Assembly: GCA_965649825.1 (NCBI GenBank)
Contig: OZ287699.1
Span: forward strand, 1,426,001-1,490,000
Length of the DNA stretch: 64,000 nt
Source of the DNA: Penicillus capitatus
Lineage: Eukaryota > Chlorophyta
Reading direction: 5' to 3'
Positions 22,653-34,825 of this stretch are shown piece after piece (positions within the stretch are counted from its first letter, which is position 1; each line of letters begins with the position of its first letter). The position numbers were made by a program, and so were the translations under genes. Below the pieces are notes generated by a model. The model was not told the DNA's origin. It did no database searches and worked only from the letters and a program-made list of their open reading frames with translations.

Positions 22653-23960
22653 TCAGGAGCGTTGTGCTCTTGGAGAGGTGTCGTATCCCAATACCCAGGG
22701 ATGCCGCAATGCCTGTTCTGCTGTCAATCTCTTATCCGAATCGATCTCCAACAAGAGTGTAATCAAGTCTTTCGCTCTGTCGTCACACTTTTGTCATAGA
22801 GTGACCACCGAAGGAGAGATACGCTTACGCCTGAGAGATGTGTTTCCACATGGGTGTCTTGAATGTATACTCTGCCCTTATGATTTTATCGAAAATCTGC
22901 TCTTCTGTTCCAGTGAATGGCTGTGTGCCAGAGAGCAGAATGTAGAGCAACACGCCAACACTCCACATGTCCACACTCTTTTCATAGACTTGCCCCTTTG
23001 TCCTCGTAATCACATCTGGTGCCACATAGTTCAATGTGCCACACATCGTCTCCAATGGACGCGACGTCTGCTTTGCTAGACCAAAGTCAACAATTCTCAC
23101 ACTTTCAAAGTCATCTCTCTTCGCCAAGAGAATGTTCTCCAACTTCAAGTCGCGGTGAGCGACTCCCCTAAGATCAATCCCCTCCACGATGCATCTCACA
23201 GATGCTGAAGGCACAAACCGTGAGTGCAAGTATTTTATTGCCTCACAGAGCTGTTTGAAAACAATCCGGGCTTGGTCTTCGTTGAGTTTCCGGCGAACGA
23301 CTTCGAGTAACCGACCGCCCTCCATATAATCAAACACTAAATACACCTGCCAACCATACGTTTAACACAGACCATACGTTTCTGCATGACAGAGGCGCAC
23401 TTTCTTGCGGCCAATGTAGAATTCACGCATGTTGGCAATTTGAGCATGTTCGAGTTCCGCTGAGATTTTGATTTCGCGAAAGACATCTTCACTGCAGAGA
23501 CAGGGAATGACCTCATAGGATGCCTCTGTGGCAGAGAATGGGCACACCGAGTCATCTCCTCGTCGGACAATTCTGCATTTGGACGAGGCAATGTCATGAT
23601 TTTGCATGCATACAATTTATCGTCGTCCCTTTTATCAAAGATCTCGATAACTTCGGCAAAACCTGTCCATACATGCACCCATCAACGCATGTCGATAGAC
23701 GGTAGGTCGACAGCTGCCGACGAGCGTTACCTCCATCAGCAATTTTGGTGCCGAATGAATATTTCGACCGAACCTTCTTTGCGTTGTATTTCGTTCTAAT
23801 AACAACAACGGCGTTCCCGTGAACATCCACGTCATATACGGACGCGTCGAGATAGATTCAGAAATAGGAGACGACTTACGATGCGTATACTTCACGTTCC
23901 AACTCCGTCTGGCCGAGATTTGTACCGTCTCCACTGTCACCCACCTGTTTGGCATCCCAT
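22653..23960 (-). CDS. second CaMK/CDPK-like Ser/Thr protein kinase
   Basis: A paralogue in type of the kinase at 19430-20984, on the opposite strand. Readable blocks in order: TELEREVYAS joined over an intron to TKYNAKKVRSKYSFGTKIAD (glycine-loop start), DKRDDDKLYACKIMTLPRP (lysine), EDVFREIKISAELEHAQIAN (Glu of helix C), VYLVFDYMEGGRLLEVVRRK, VAHRDLKLENILLAKRDDF (HRD), RIVDFGLAKQ (DFG), MCGTLNYVAPDVI (APE variant APD), VDMWSVGVLLYILLSGTQPF, and AKDLITLLLEIDSDKRLTAE with HPW. The stop follows soon after (TSPRAQRS), so there is no EF-hand region. The 5' end is unresolved. An ATG at 23960 begins MGCQTG, an attractive acylation motif, but the next codons are one base out of frame with the kinase, so either an unseen splice or another start is used. 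Confidence 0.82.
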
Positions 23961-24123
23961 AATGTAGAGGGCAGAAAAGATATCACTTGCCGCGAATCGT
24001 TTTAAACCGGCCAGTGGATGGAAACCAAAGCACGCAAACATGGTAGCTCGATAGTTGTTGTTGTTGTTCTCTGGGAATTCACGCGACAAACTTTGTTAAC
24101 GAACGGACAGACCGTAGCACTAT

Positions 24124-26882
24124 TCAATCAATATCCATCACATCTCCAGTCCATACGCTGCCTTGAAATGAGATATTCAAATGCTCTCCGCCGTACGAAA
24201 GGCAAAGGCGCCTGAGATCGCTCGAGAAGGCAAAGTGTGATGGAGGCAGACTGAGATCATCCATCAATTGCTGACCCATTCGACAGAGCGATTGGGCACG
24301 AGTCCCGTTCTCGAGCAAGAGGGAAAGATGTATCGCTCTTTCCAGTACAGAAATGAGAGCTTTATCTGGTACCCCTTGATTCGAAATCGCCGATTTAACA
24401 TTCCAGAGGAGAATCATGACTTCTGCTCGAAGAGACAATGGACCTTCCGAGAGGATAAATGGAAGCAGAGATGTCAGAATCTTGTTGACTTCATGAGCCG
24501 CATTCCTTTGCAAATTGAAGAGCCCTTTGCAGAAGAGATAGACAGATACGGCCGTATGCAACGTCAGATTTGTATCCTCCAAAAACACTCCGGCATCGAA
24601 GATGAAGGAGGCTGTGAGATCGATGTTGTCTTGACAGTCGTCCAGCTTGCTGTGGAGCAACAGGACTTCGGGTTCCCTTTCTGCCAGTTTGCCTCTCTCG
24701 CAGATATTGGCAAGTGTCTGTATTTGCTGCACAGATTCCTGTGTCTTTTCCACGGACATCAGGGATCGGATGATAAGGGATTCGTGGCGGACGAATTCGT
24801 CGATACTCAATGGCACTTGGTTTGCTGTCCATGCTGCAAAGCTTCGCAAAGAGATCTCCTGTAGCGGCGGCCATATGTTCTGATTTCCATGCGCTGCTGG
24901 ACTCTGCATCAAGCTTGTCTCTAGAGACATATATTTCTCTGCCGCTTTCAGGGATAACTGGTCCTTAATATCTGTCACCCTATAAAGGACCACAGGTGCA
25001 GAAATCGCAAAGTCTAGATGAACGTGTTACGTTGCCACTAAAGATAACATCATGCGGCCAGCAGCATACCCCTTTCTGTCTGCCTGCGTCGTGACAACAT
25101 GCACTAGGGCCTCGGCTCGATCCGTCAGACTTGCACGTTGGCTGAACGCGAGCTCGACGGAGAGGGCAGAGATCAGGCCGAGCGTCTGATGGCCCACACG
25201 TTTCCAGGACTGAGCACAGTACACTTGCATGGTGGACACGAGCCGATCCATCTAGAGAACAACACGAATGGCCTACTGTTAGAGCTCGGAGATGGATGGA
25301 TGTACGGTGCTGTTGATGTCTGGATCGATGTTCTTCACAGATGGATCAAAGATATGGAGGGCGTTCATAAAGAGTTTTCCTGTTTCGACATCGTGCTCTT
25401 CGGCTATTCTAGATCTGCGCTTTACATTCAGGACAACAGTGGCAGCCGAAACATAATCCCTCAGCTGTCGGAGGTTCTTCTCGCTTGTTGTCACCAGACG
25501 ATGCACTTCAGTGGTACTACATAGCGCGCTATGTTAGCCATTGCTATTGCCTCTTTCTTCGTCACCTGGCCCTGCGGCCCTGAATGATGCCATGCTTCAG
25601 GGCCATGAGTGACTTGACAGTGACAGAACAGGCAAGGATGTGTGGCAGTTTTGCATGCCTGGCCTTCGCACACGATCGCTCTAGCAATCGATTCGCTGTC
25701 TCAAGCGTCGCCTCGTTCTTCTCGAATTCGGGTGGCGATTGCAGCAACACTTCGACGAGCAGTATTAGACAAGACAACATCACCTTTTCATCTTTGAGCT
25801 TCCTGATGGACTCAAAGGCATTGTCCAGCGCAGCTCGACTTCTCTGTAACAAACATCGCCGGACGAATCGACCCAATACAGTCCATCCTAGACTGGGTGC
25901 CTACCTCCACATGATCGAAAGTCTTCTCCAGCGAAGCCATCTTCAGAGACATCGAATGCAACCTTCCAGAAGTCGATTCCGACGAACGAAGCTCTTTCTT
26001 TTCGGCATTGTTTGACGCTGTGAAAGCCTGACTGCAGTATCTATACATGAAAGATGCATGGTCCAAATAGCCCTCCCTTCGAGAATTTAGACGGTCACCT
26101 GTGCAGTGTTTGAATGGAATCTGTAACATCTTTACGCAAGAGCGCGATATCGTGTTGCATCAGGAAAGAGTTTGGATTGTCGGATGACAGCGACTGCAGC
26201 TGTTCGAGCTGCTTGTCGATCTCCGACGGAATCTTCCCTCGCTCAAAATCTTCCAGCAGATCTTCGTAATGCTTCTCCAGAGCAACGGAGTTGACCACGT
26301 GATGCGAAAAAGGCTCTTCGTCGAGCATAGGAGGACAGTACTGTGACATACCCATTGCCAAATCACTGATCGTTTCAAATTTCATCTCTTCGAAGGACGC
26401 AATGCATTGCTTCAGAAAGACGCCGAATGGACTGTTGTCCGGGATGCGGAGAGACTCATCAGAAACGAGCGTCTTCAGCAGTGGAGATATACCATTCAGC
26501 CCTTCAAGATCGCGCTTGAGTTCGGTGAAAAAACGCGCGAGTTGGGGTATGGACGTCAAGCTCTGAATGCAAACGTCACATCACTGCCTGCGGAATCGAC
26601 ACTTACAGAGAGACAATCGCGACAATAGTTTCCAATGGCCACGCCGTGCTCTCCGAACTCTTCTTGAAGAAGACTGAGCAGTCTGTCGAGGGAAGGCAGA
26701 CGCAAAGAAGCCACATCGTAACGCTGACGTAGACAAAACTGAACAAAACGCGAAGCCGTCTTCGGTTCCGTTTCGAATGGCAGTTCCGTCTGCGCCGATG
26801 TCATGACACGCATGATCGCACAGAGGGCGATGTGAGGTGGCGACACCACGAAACCCATCGATTCCGAACATAACAACACCAT
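24124..26882 (-). CDS. ANAPC5: anaphase-promoting complex subunit 5 (APC5)
   Basis: A scaffold subunit of the APC/C ubiquitin ligase that drives mitotic exit. The N-terminal block PPHIALCAIMRVMTSAQTEL with LPSLDRLLSLLQEEFGEHG matches the APC5 N-terminal domain. Next come FVQFCLRQ and FGVFLKQCIASFEEMKFETI. The diagnostic block follows: SEIDKQLEQLQSLSSDNPNS, FLMQHDIALLRKDVTDSIQT, LHR joined over an intron to YLDHASFMYRYCSQ, which lines up with the conserved APC5 stretch ahead of the TPR repeats. The rest is helical TPR-like sequence over several exons (for example ALDNAFESIRKLKDEKVMLS and AEVMILLWNVKSAISNQG). It ends in DVMDID at 24124. Exon joins around 25000-25600 are approximate. A fast-evolving subunit, so the call rests mainly on the central block. 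Confidence 0.75.
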
Positions 26883-26973
26883 TACTGCACAAACACACGC
26901 GTCATGATTACCGCAAGGAGAACGTCAGCCTACGAAGCGACATTACATCAGCGCCTTTTAAAGCAGAAGAGTA

Positions 26974-27696
26974 TTGAATGAGCAGGAGTACGCGCTTGCC
27001 ATGTCAACCTTGCCAAGCTTCTTGGCCCGCTTACGTCGTCGCTGCGAAATCGTATTAGTCAAAACGACGCTACAGATATTGAGACCCATTGAGGCCTTTC
27101 TGGAGGAGTGCTCGTACATGTTGGAAGGAAGAAAACACGCACATGCGAACCATCTACTGGGCCAGGCTGTCTATCGCTGTTACTTTCAAGAGAGAACGGC
27201 ACTCCAAATGCAGAAGCTCCTGACTGCGCATCAACTGCACTCGTGTCGTGAAGAACTCGTTGCACTTTCAAGAGAAAACAGACAGCTAAGAGGCAGACTT
27301 CAGATGTACGAGTATGAAGAAGATGCAGCTCAGGTCAATCGCAGAACACTGCTGGGCCTGCATAGAGAGAAGTCGAGTCTCAGTGAACGAAACGGACAGC
27401 TGAAGTCAGAACTGAAGCGCACGGAGTATCTACTGCGCTCTGTTGAGCACGAGATCGAAGGTCATCTTCCGAAGAGGTCGAGAGAGGATAAGAGAGTAAC
27501 GCTTAGTAATAATTCGACCTCTTACTCCGTCGACATCGAAAATGTATCTGTCTCATCCGAGAGTGAGACAGGAACTGTCAAAGTCTGTTGCAGTTCTGTA
27601 TCTTCGGAATCTTTTGATTCGGATTCGACATGGATATCCAAGCATCAGATCATCGTTCATGTACCATCATCAAATATATCACCCAAGCCTGACTAG
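26974..27696 (+). CDS. hypothetical coiled-coil protein
   Basis: A single open exon of 240 codons, divergent from APC5 with about 90 bp between starts. Residues 1-70 are helical (FLARLRRRCEIVLVKTTLQI). Residues 75-170 form a clear heptad coiled coil (HSCREELVALSRENRQLRGR, REKSSLSERNGQLKSELKRT). A basic KRSREDKR segment follows, then a Ser-rich acidic tail (SVSSESETGTVKVCCSSVSS). There is no catalytic motif. The layout of long coiled coil plus basic patch fits a structural or centrosome/cytoskeleton-linked role, but that is speculation. I do not recognise the family. Confidence 0.65.
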   Translation: MNEQEYALAMSTLPSFLARLRRRCEIVLVKTTLQILRPIEAFLEECSYMLEGRKHAHANHLLGQAVYRCYFQERTALQMQKLLTAHQLHSCREELVALSRENRQLRGRLQMYEYEEDAAQVNRRTLLGLHREKSSLSERNGQLKSELKRTEYLLRSVEHEIEGHLPKRSREDKRVTLSNNSTSYSVDIENVSVSSESETGTVKVCCSSVSSESFDSDSTWISKHQIIVHVPSSNISPKPD

Positions 27697-28075
27697 GGAG
27701 GGGGTACCACCAATGGGTCGTGAAGCAATAAGATTGTCACACGCTCTTGTGTGTACATGATGACATGCAGACTAACAACAGACAGGGTATTCCACCTGTC
27801 ATGTCATGCGTTTTCTTGGATCGGTTTTCATTTTTGTGTGATGTCAACAGGAGGAGTCGTCATTACACGGACTCCAATAACATGCTCTCGCACTCAGCAG
27901 TTATTAAAGGATTTTGCCTCCTAGCCTTCCACTGGACTTTTCGTCAGTTAATTGTACTTCCGTGTGTCATGTTTTTAAGGATATCCACTTCCTATGCATC
28001 CAACCCAACTAGTGATCGACAATGCCGGTGTTCTTTTAACGAAGCATTCTCTGGCCCTTCAATGATTGTGGACAA
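27697..28075 (+). other. intergenic region without recognised gene
   Basis: About 380 bp between the convergent coiled-coil gene and the weak hypothetical gene. AT-rich in places; nothing recognised. Confidence 0.4.
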
Positions 28076-28733
28076 TTAAATGGTTTGAATGCTGGTGGAA
28101 TGTGCCTTACTATCCACTCTGTTCTGTGGATGCTGCATAGGTTTGTTGTCACTGAGAAGGGGATCTTCGGTTAGCCACAACATTTCCCATAGCGACAGTT
28201 GAAAGATCGATCTATCGAAAAAGGCGAACCATCTGATAATCGTTCGATAGCCTGCTTGGCGACAGAACGCGACACTGATGAGGACCACACGATGCCTTGC
28301 TGAAATCCATAGCGTACAGAGAGATGATGCCACTTCTTGTGGATGTAACACCAGCGAATTGCGCTTCTCGATAAAGGTGCAAAAGGAAAGGGGATTAGCC
28401 CACTCACCAGCAGTCGGCAGATCTCTCTGTCTGTCAAAGAATTCTGTTCTGTAGCCGCGCAGTATGACAGACTCTTGCTTTCGGACATCTCGACTCGCTG
28501 GTGTCATCCATCGGCTTTGCATTGAACTGCTCTAAAGCGGTGTGCGGCGATCTTATGTTCGCTTCTTTACTCTTCACGCGAAACCGAGAATTGCGTTCTC
28601 GATGCCCCTCCATCATCGAGTGATAAACTGTGCCGTTGAAGTTCCGTGTTTCTCTATGTGGAAAGAACTTGTCATTCATTTCGCACGGTGGTGAAGGAAC
28701 GCTGTCGTGCTGAAGAAGATTAATGGCAGACAT
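28076..28733 (-). CDS. hypothetical protein, weakly supported
   Basis: Two overlapping minus-strand open stretches could be exons of one gene. The upstream one starts MSAINLLQHDSVPSPPCEMN and ends near KARVCHTARLQNRIL. The downstream one runs through TEFFDRQRDLPTAGEWANPL and ends in HSTSIQTI. Both include hydrophilic and a few hydrophobic stretches (RTIIRWFAFFDRSIFQLSLW), but no domain. It lies ahead of no clear partner and has no family resemblance that I can see. It may be a real fast-evolving gene or chance open frames. Confidence 0.25.
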
Positions 28734-28958
28734 TCAAAGCAAATAGATCGACGATTGTGTCGACAGCTTAAAAGCGATGGGATAGACATGGCAATCCTAA
28801 CGCATACTGCGCGTGGACGACATAAACGCCTCCGTCAAGATTGTCTGCACTCGAATCGCGTTCGATCTATTGTGACAAGGTATTGGGAAATTCTAAAAAC
28901 GCAACTTAGAGAGACTCTCCCTCATAATAAACACTCTGTCAAAAACAGGATTACGATG

Positions 28959-30635
28959 TCAAGACGGTATTGGCTTCTTTCCGTAAAAGAGGCCCCATCG
29001 CTGTTCACCAGAACTGGCTCTGACAATCTTGTCTTTCCATCCTTGCACAACGGCAGTGTAATCCTCTTCGCTAAACTGATCCAGGAATGATGCGCGTTGC
29101 TCTTCCGCCGTTTTCACCTCGCGTTCCAGAATTGGAAGGAATTTCGATTCCGTAACGTCCTCAGCAGACACCTCCACAAATCCGGCATCCGTAAGCATCT
29201 GACCGTACGCAGGAACAGAATGCAGATCATAGCCCCTCTGTGTGATATACGCAGCAAACCCAGGACTTGGATCATTCACTGAGCGGCAGTAGTCCGTAAT
29301 CAACACCTGCCCACCAGGCTTCAACCAACCATACATTCTCTTAAACAAGCTAGGCTTGTCTTGTATGTGAAGGATGGCATCTCGGCTGTAAACGATGTCG
29401 ATGCTGTTGTGTTCGAAGTCGCACTTGGTACAGTCTGCCACTTTGAATTTCGCTGTTCCATTCGATATGGCATACTCTCCAGTGCATGCCCTTTCCAATG
29501 CAATGGCGATCATGTTGACAGAGAGATCAATGCCCAGCACATCCACGCCAAATCTCTCTGCCAGATAAAAGCATCCACCACCGATACCGCAACCCACATC
29601 CAACAGCATTTGCCCTGGTTGCAGATCCAACTTCTGAACGATGTCATCTGTCGATGCCATTCCTCCGGTGCTGACGAATCCATGACCAAACAGCTTTTCA
29701 TAACGCAGGATGCCATTCTTCGTATACTGAACATGATCCAGGAAATGGCGAAATTCGACATGCTCTGCATCTTTCTCCACCTATGGACCATCCACGATCA
29801 CAGAGAGCACGACATCTCTGGCATCGCACTTTTGTAAACTTCCAGTAGATCTGACTGTAATTGTGTTTGATTTTTACATAGGAGGACAGATTGGCGCATT
29901 CGGTCAGCTTGAATTTGTAATGCTTTCCGTCTGCACCTATCATGTGCACTTTGTCCAGAATAGAAAAGTAGAAGACGACATCTCTGTAGTGTGTCGGGTT
30001 CTGATCTCTCTTCACATCTCCCGATGAACGATAACAAGACTCTCGAAAAAAGAAAGTACCTCCCTCTCTCAACTGCAAAACACAACAGGAAACGGAGTGG
30101 AACGGAAGGTGAATTGCCGAAGGATCTTACCCACTCTAATGCTCTCTTCACAAATCTCTCGGTCTCTTGGTCAGAAAGATACATGAGCAGCCAATTGGAA
30201 AAAACAACATCCAGAGATCCGTTCGGCAGTTTCAGTTTTGTGGCATCATCGGTGATGAAGTCGATGTTCGCCATAGATCCGTTGTGTTTCTCGTTTTCTC
30301 TCGTCAAATGCTCCAAGAAATCACAAGCAATGACCTTATTAGCTGTTTTCGCCAGTTCTCCGGTTAAGCGACCCATTCCGGCACCGAGTTCAAGAACTGT
30401 CTTGCCTTCTACAGGACCCAGCGCCTTCAGAATCTGAAAACAGCAGCAATACATGCCGACCCGGGAACACGCTTAGGCATCGTTCGTTTCTCACTTCTGG
30501 ACGATCTGCCGCATCGAGTGCCGTCGCTCGGGTATCGAGCATCATTGTCTCAATCGACGGATTCTGAGAATGGTCCTTCCAGTAAGTCTTTTGTGCCGTG
30601 CGCTCCCGTTCGTTATCGTCGACATTGCGCTCCAT
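28959..30635 (-). CDS. phosphoethanolamine N-methyltransferase, tandem-domain (plant type)
   Basis: This enzyme methylates phosphoethanolamine three times to phosphocholine using S-adenosylmethionine. There are four exons. [20 protein letters not shown] starts at 30635; a 61-nt intron (30434-30494) leads to [20 protein letters not shown], the SAM motif I of methyltransferase domain 1. After RALEW a second intron joins [19 protein letters not shown] and [13 protein letters not shown] 45-nt intron joins IYWKFTK to [19 protein letters not shown]. Domain 2 has [37 protein letters not shown] (motif I), [16 protein letters not shown] and [12 protein letters not shown]. It ends FYGKKPIPS. Both domains have intact SAM motifs. 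This two-domain layout is known from land plants, whereas Plasmodium has a single domain. Confidence 0.93.
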
Positions 30636-30730
30636 CTGTCTTGCTGATGATGTTGTCGATATTTTTGACTCCAGCCGCCAAAAGGGTTTATGTCGGCTGT
30701 ACGTTTACTCGATGATGTTGAAGTGACTGG

Positions 30731-33700
30731 TTACAATGATGTTGTCTCGTCAAGCGATTCTTGTTTTATCTTTCCTTGTTTCTGAATTCTCCCCAACGTA
30801 TCCATCAGACAGGAGAGCTGAGCATCGGAAAGCTTAGATAACCTCTCCGGATTGGAGAGCACAGATTTGGTGACATTCATCACCGTCTGCTGAGATCCCA
30901 CACCCATCAACCAGTATGCATGCATGATTAGGAGGAGAGTCTTGGGCTGGAACTTATCGACATCTCGCACGTCTGAAAGGACACGTTCCAGAAAACCGAT
31001 AAACCGCAAATGGCAGAATCGAAGGGAACCCAATGCATAGATAACGTTGAGCAGATGGCCTTCATGATAGGAACGCAGTCTCTTGCCTTTCGTGGCTTCT
31101 TCCATCAAAAGATTCATGAACCCTCTGTTGTCATACTTCACTTTGCCCACAGTGTTGATGATATTGCACAGAGCTGTTTCGCTTAACGCCCCCAGCTTTG
31201 AAGGTTTGGATATCTCTGCAGCCACAAGGTCCATGAAATCGATCGGAACGAAATCCATCCGTCCAAGACTGTACATGGTGTTCCCTAGAATATTCCCATC
31301 CATTCTCTCTAGCCTTCCAGGCAAGGAGAGTTGATCGATGATGGGACGCAGCACAGATGGACTCCTTGTATGTTTTTTGAGGCCCGTCATGCTAAAGAGA
31401 ATAGCATTGAGGGACATGTCTCCCAGCGATTCAAGTCTCCGAGGATTGGTCATCTCATTCAAAGCATTTACCAGATAAGAATGGTCTCGTGGATTGATCT
31501 TCACGAGGCTGAAGAAGAGCATCGATAGATCGGATCCGCTGCATTTCGCTAGAGTAGATGGATTCACGGCTGCTTTCAAGAGTGGCTCCAGCAGACGCTC
31601 ATCTGATATGTTCATGTTACAGAATGAGAAGAGGGTGCCCATCAACTGGCGGTTGTTGAAATACCGAAGCCGGTGATCGAGGCAGACTTCTCTGAGGATG
31701 GGGAGTAAGGCCTGCGTATCAAGAAAGCGAAATTGTCCAAGTGCAAAGACCAGTGTTGCCAGCCCATGCAAACTGTACTGCTGTAGTCTTCCTGTCTTGA
31801 TGCTGTTCACAATGAAAGGATAGAGCATGGTTTTGTTTTCGACTCCAATCTGACCAAGCCCATAGAGAATGGACGTCAGACTTTGGTTATTCAGCTCATC
31901 CATATTTTGGCCGTACTGATGGTGTAGGATCTCCAGGATCATCTGACCAAAGGAGTAGTCCTTCTTGTGACACATAGATCCGATTCCTTGCACCAGCAAC
32001 GCCAGACATTGCTGATGGATATCGACATGCTTGCCACGCCGAAAGACCTCATTCTTCAGCTGAGTGAACATGTCTGGATGATGCATCCCAGCCTTACCCA
32101 ATGCATAAGCACTTCCAGCCAAGTCTCTGATGTCCAAATTGCCAAAGATGTCAGGTTGGAGCAGACGGTGCAAGAGCGGCTGAATATCTGGACCGTTGTA
32201 TTCCATGAGAGACAGTGCAGAACAGACCCGACCGAGTTCCTTGATCGCATAGTTGGCGACGCGATCAGGATCCAGACTCTCTGAGATAATGTGCTTGAGA
32301 GTAACATAGTCTTTGTAACGGATTCCCATGTGTCCCAGTCCATGCATGATAGCTCCCAATTCATGATTCTTGAATGCGGCCCTCCTGTGTGTGAGCTCAT
32401 CGATGATTGGCATCACGATCTCATTCGATTCATTGTACTGCAGCTGGCCTAGTGCAAAGACAAAGGCTGACAGTGTTGAATTGGACATTGCCTTGATCCC
32501 CGATGACTCTACGATCGCTGTCAGCAATCGCTTAATGACATCCACATTCTGGAATTTTAGTTCAGCAAAGTTTATCACCAATGTGACCAAAGCAGAGTTT
32601 GACAGTGTTTTCATTTTCTCCATCTTGGTGATTTCTTCGGCCAGGCGATTAAGAAGGTTCGCATCTCTGTTCCGCAACACACTGAGTCCACCCACTAGGC
32701 ATGTTATAGCACCAGGCTGATAGGCAGCGATGCGCTCCGGCTTTCGGATTTCAGTCAGGACGGACTTCAACAGGTCGTAATTTTCTATCTTCAAGTTCGC
32801 GAGTCCGTGTATGATGGCCACCAGTCCATACTCTGAATTGTTTGCCATTCTCTCTGGCTTCACAGCCTCTTTCAACACAGCCTCCACTTGTGGACACATT
32901 GGCATTTCTAGACGACCAAGAGAATGGACGAGAGACGCCATCGAATGCGAACTGAAATTCTCAAGTCTCTCCGGTTTTGAGATCTCTTTCAGGAGGATGG
33001 AGATGTTGCCTTTGTCTCCAAAAATGCAGTGGGAGAAGCCATAGAAAACACTTGCGAGTTTCTTCTCTGGCATCTCCTCCAATCTGCAGGTACTCAGAAA
33101 GCTCCGCACCATCTTCTGCAGATTCTGAGTATTGTTGTATTCCAGTTGACCTAAGCACCAAATGTATCCGGGATAGTCCTGATCAAAGGCTGCATTCAGC
33201 CTTCGTTCCGATGTGACCTCTTCGATAAAGGCATTAAGGAATTCGTTATTTCGATACTTCAGCTGGGCCATGGCTGAGATGACGGCATGCAAACTCTTTG
33301 GTGCAAAACTGTTCATCCGTTCTGTTCGCATGGTCTCTTTCATCAGGATGTCCAGAAAACTGGTGTCACGGATTCCGAGCCTTGATGCATAGAGCCAGAG
33401 TCCTGTCAGTTCCCAAATCGTATATTTTGGCAGTCTCCATGACCTTGTGATCTCAGACATCAGTAAATAGATGTTTTTTCGATCTGTGTATCGAAGCATA
33501 GTAAGTCCTTGAAGGACACTGTAGAGTCCATGCTCTGAGGACAAAGGCAGTCGTTGTGGATGCAAGATTTCAGATAGAATCAAATCGACAGCCTGGGGAT
33601 CTGAACGATTGAGGTATCCAAAGCAGTTGATGAGACTGCACAGTCCTCGATTGGACAGTTGTCGGAAGATTGGACCATGGATGGCCATATCCACCAGTTT

Positions 33701-34565
33701 TGCTATGAGTTCTTGATCTACGGTGTTCGCAGCTGCTGCTCCATAGATGGCGTTGGTCACTTGCCATCCAGACACCGAATCGCACTCCGTAACAGTTACA
33801 AAGCGGCGTATGAGTAGGTCTAGGAATTCTGTTTGACTCTCGCAGATGTTAACACTGACAGTAGTAGGATTGGACTCCGCCGTAGATAAGACCGTCTGTC
33901 CAGATTCTCCATCCTCCAGCACGGACTTCTGCCGTCGGGCCATCTCTCTTACAATAATACCGATAGAGTTCAACACGATGGATACATCTTTGTGCGAGAA
34001 GGCCTCTAACTACACCACCACCGTCGTAGCGATGATCATCATACACCTAAGTTCTTCGTCTTCTGGATGGGGAGCTCACTTGAAAAGGCAGCATTGTCTG
34101 TTGGGCCATGGCTTCGAACAGATCGCTGTTTACCCAACGTAATCTAGCACAGATGTGGAAAATATGGGAGATGTGCCGAGGCTGCAGTGTCGATTTCTGT
34201 TGTATGATCTGATCAGCAACGGCCTTCATGAGCTCGGGCTGAGGTTCAGTCCGAAACCTCTTGAGAACAGCCAAGACGGCGCAGAGATCGTGCATGCCCA
34301 TGGATGGAATGTATGGAAGAGCACATTCCGCTACAGCAGCACTGGATTTGCATATCTGAAGCTGCTGTATACGGCTGAGCTGCTTGTCGAGTGGCTCCAG
34401 TGAGGTCTGTGTTTCACACCATCTCCGTTGATCGTACAATCCTCTGCCACAGAAGAAAGGACCATTCCATCCTGCAATTGAGACTGGAGACATGGAGAAC
34501 ATCCCTGACGGTGCATTCGTGTAACGTCTCTGCAGCAGACCCATATCAGATGGCGATCTGAGCAA
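30731..34565 (-). CDS. large HPR/OPR-type helical repeat protein, likely organellar RNA-binding
   Basis: About 1250 residues in two exons. Exon 1 starts MLRSPSDMGLLQRRYTNAPS, Ser/Arg-rich with few acids, which suggests an organellar leader. It continues QPRHISHIFHICARLRWVN. A short intron near 34010-34070 follows PFQ and leads to AFSHKDVSIVLNSIG. The remaining ~1080 residues are about two dozen degenerate helical hairpins of roughly 36-38 residues. Each has a KPERL-like turn followed by S..ALVS.VN.LGRL..., for example EISKPERLENFSSHSMASLV and EIRKPERIAAYQPGAITCLV. This resembles the heptatrico-/octotricopeptide and FASTK repeat families, which bind organellar RNA and often carry a C-terminal RAP domain. 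No RAP domain is visible; the end is RIQKQGKIKQESLDETTSL. Target RNA and compartment are unknown. Confidence 0.8.
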
Positions 34566-34825
34566 AGGATCTCGTCATACATTGCATTGGACGAACAGTT
34601 TTCCAAATGAAACGGCAGACGCGAGCTCCACTTCACAGAAGAAAGGAAACACAATGATCTCTAGAGAACAGGCGAAGAATTCTCCAGTCGAGACAGACGG
34701 TAAGCGTACGAGGGGAGAGATACAGGCGCCGAAATTTAGAAAGCTTTCGAGGCAGGAGGCCGAACATGGCGTTGCCCAATCCAGCAGTCGCCCGTTGCGT
34801 TAGCACGGACAGATAGATGACTTGA

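Noticed and set aside
30731-30830. RAP domain at the end of the large helical repeat protein
   Set aside because: Checked because the neighbour has one; the C-terminus RIQKQGKIKQESLDETTSL lacks the GW.V..I...EW pattern.
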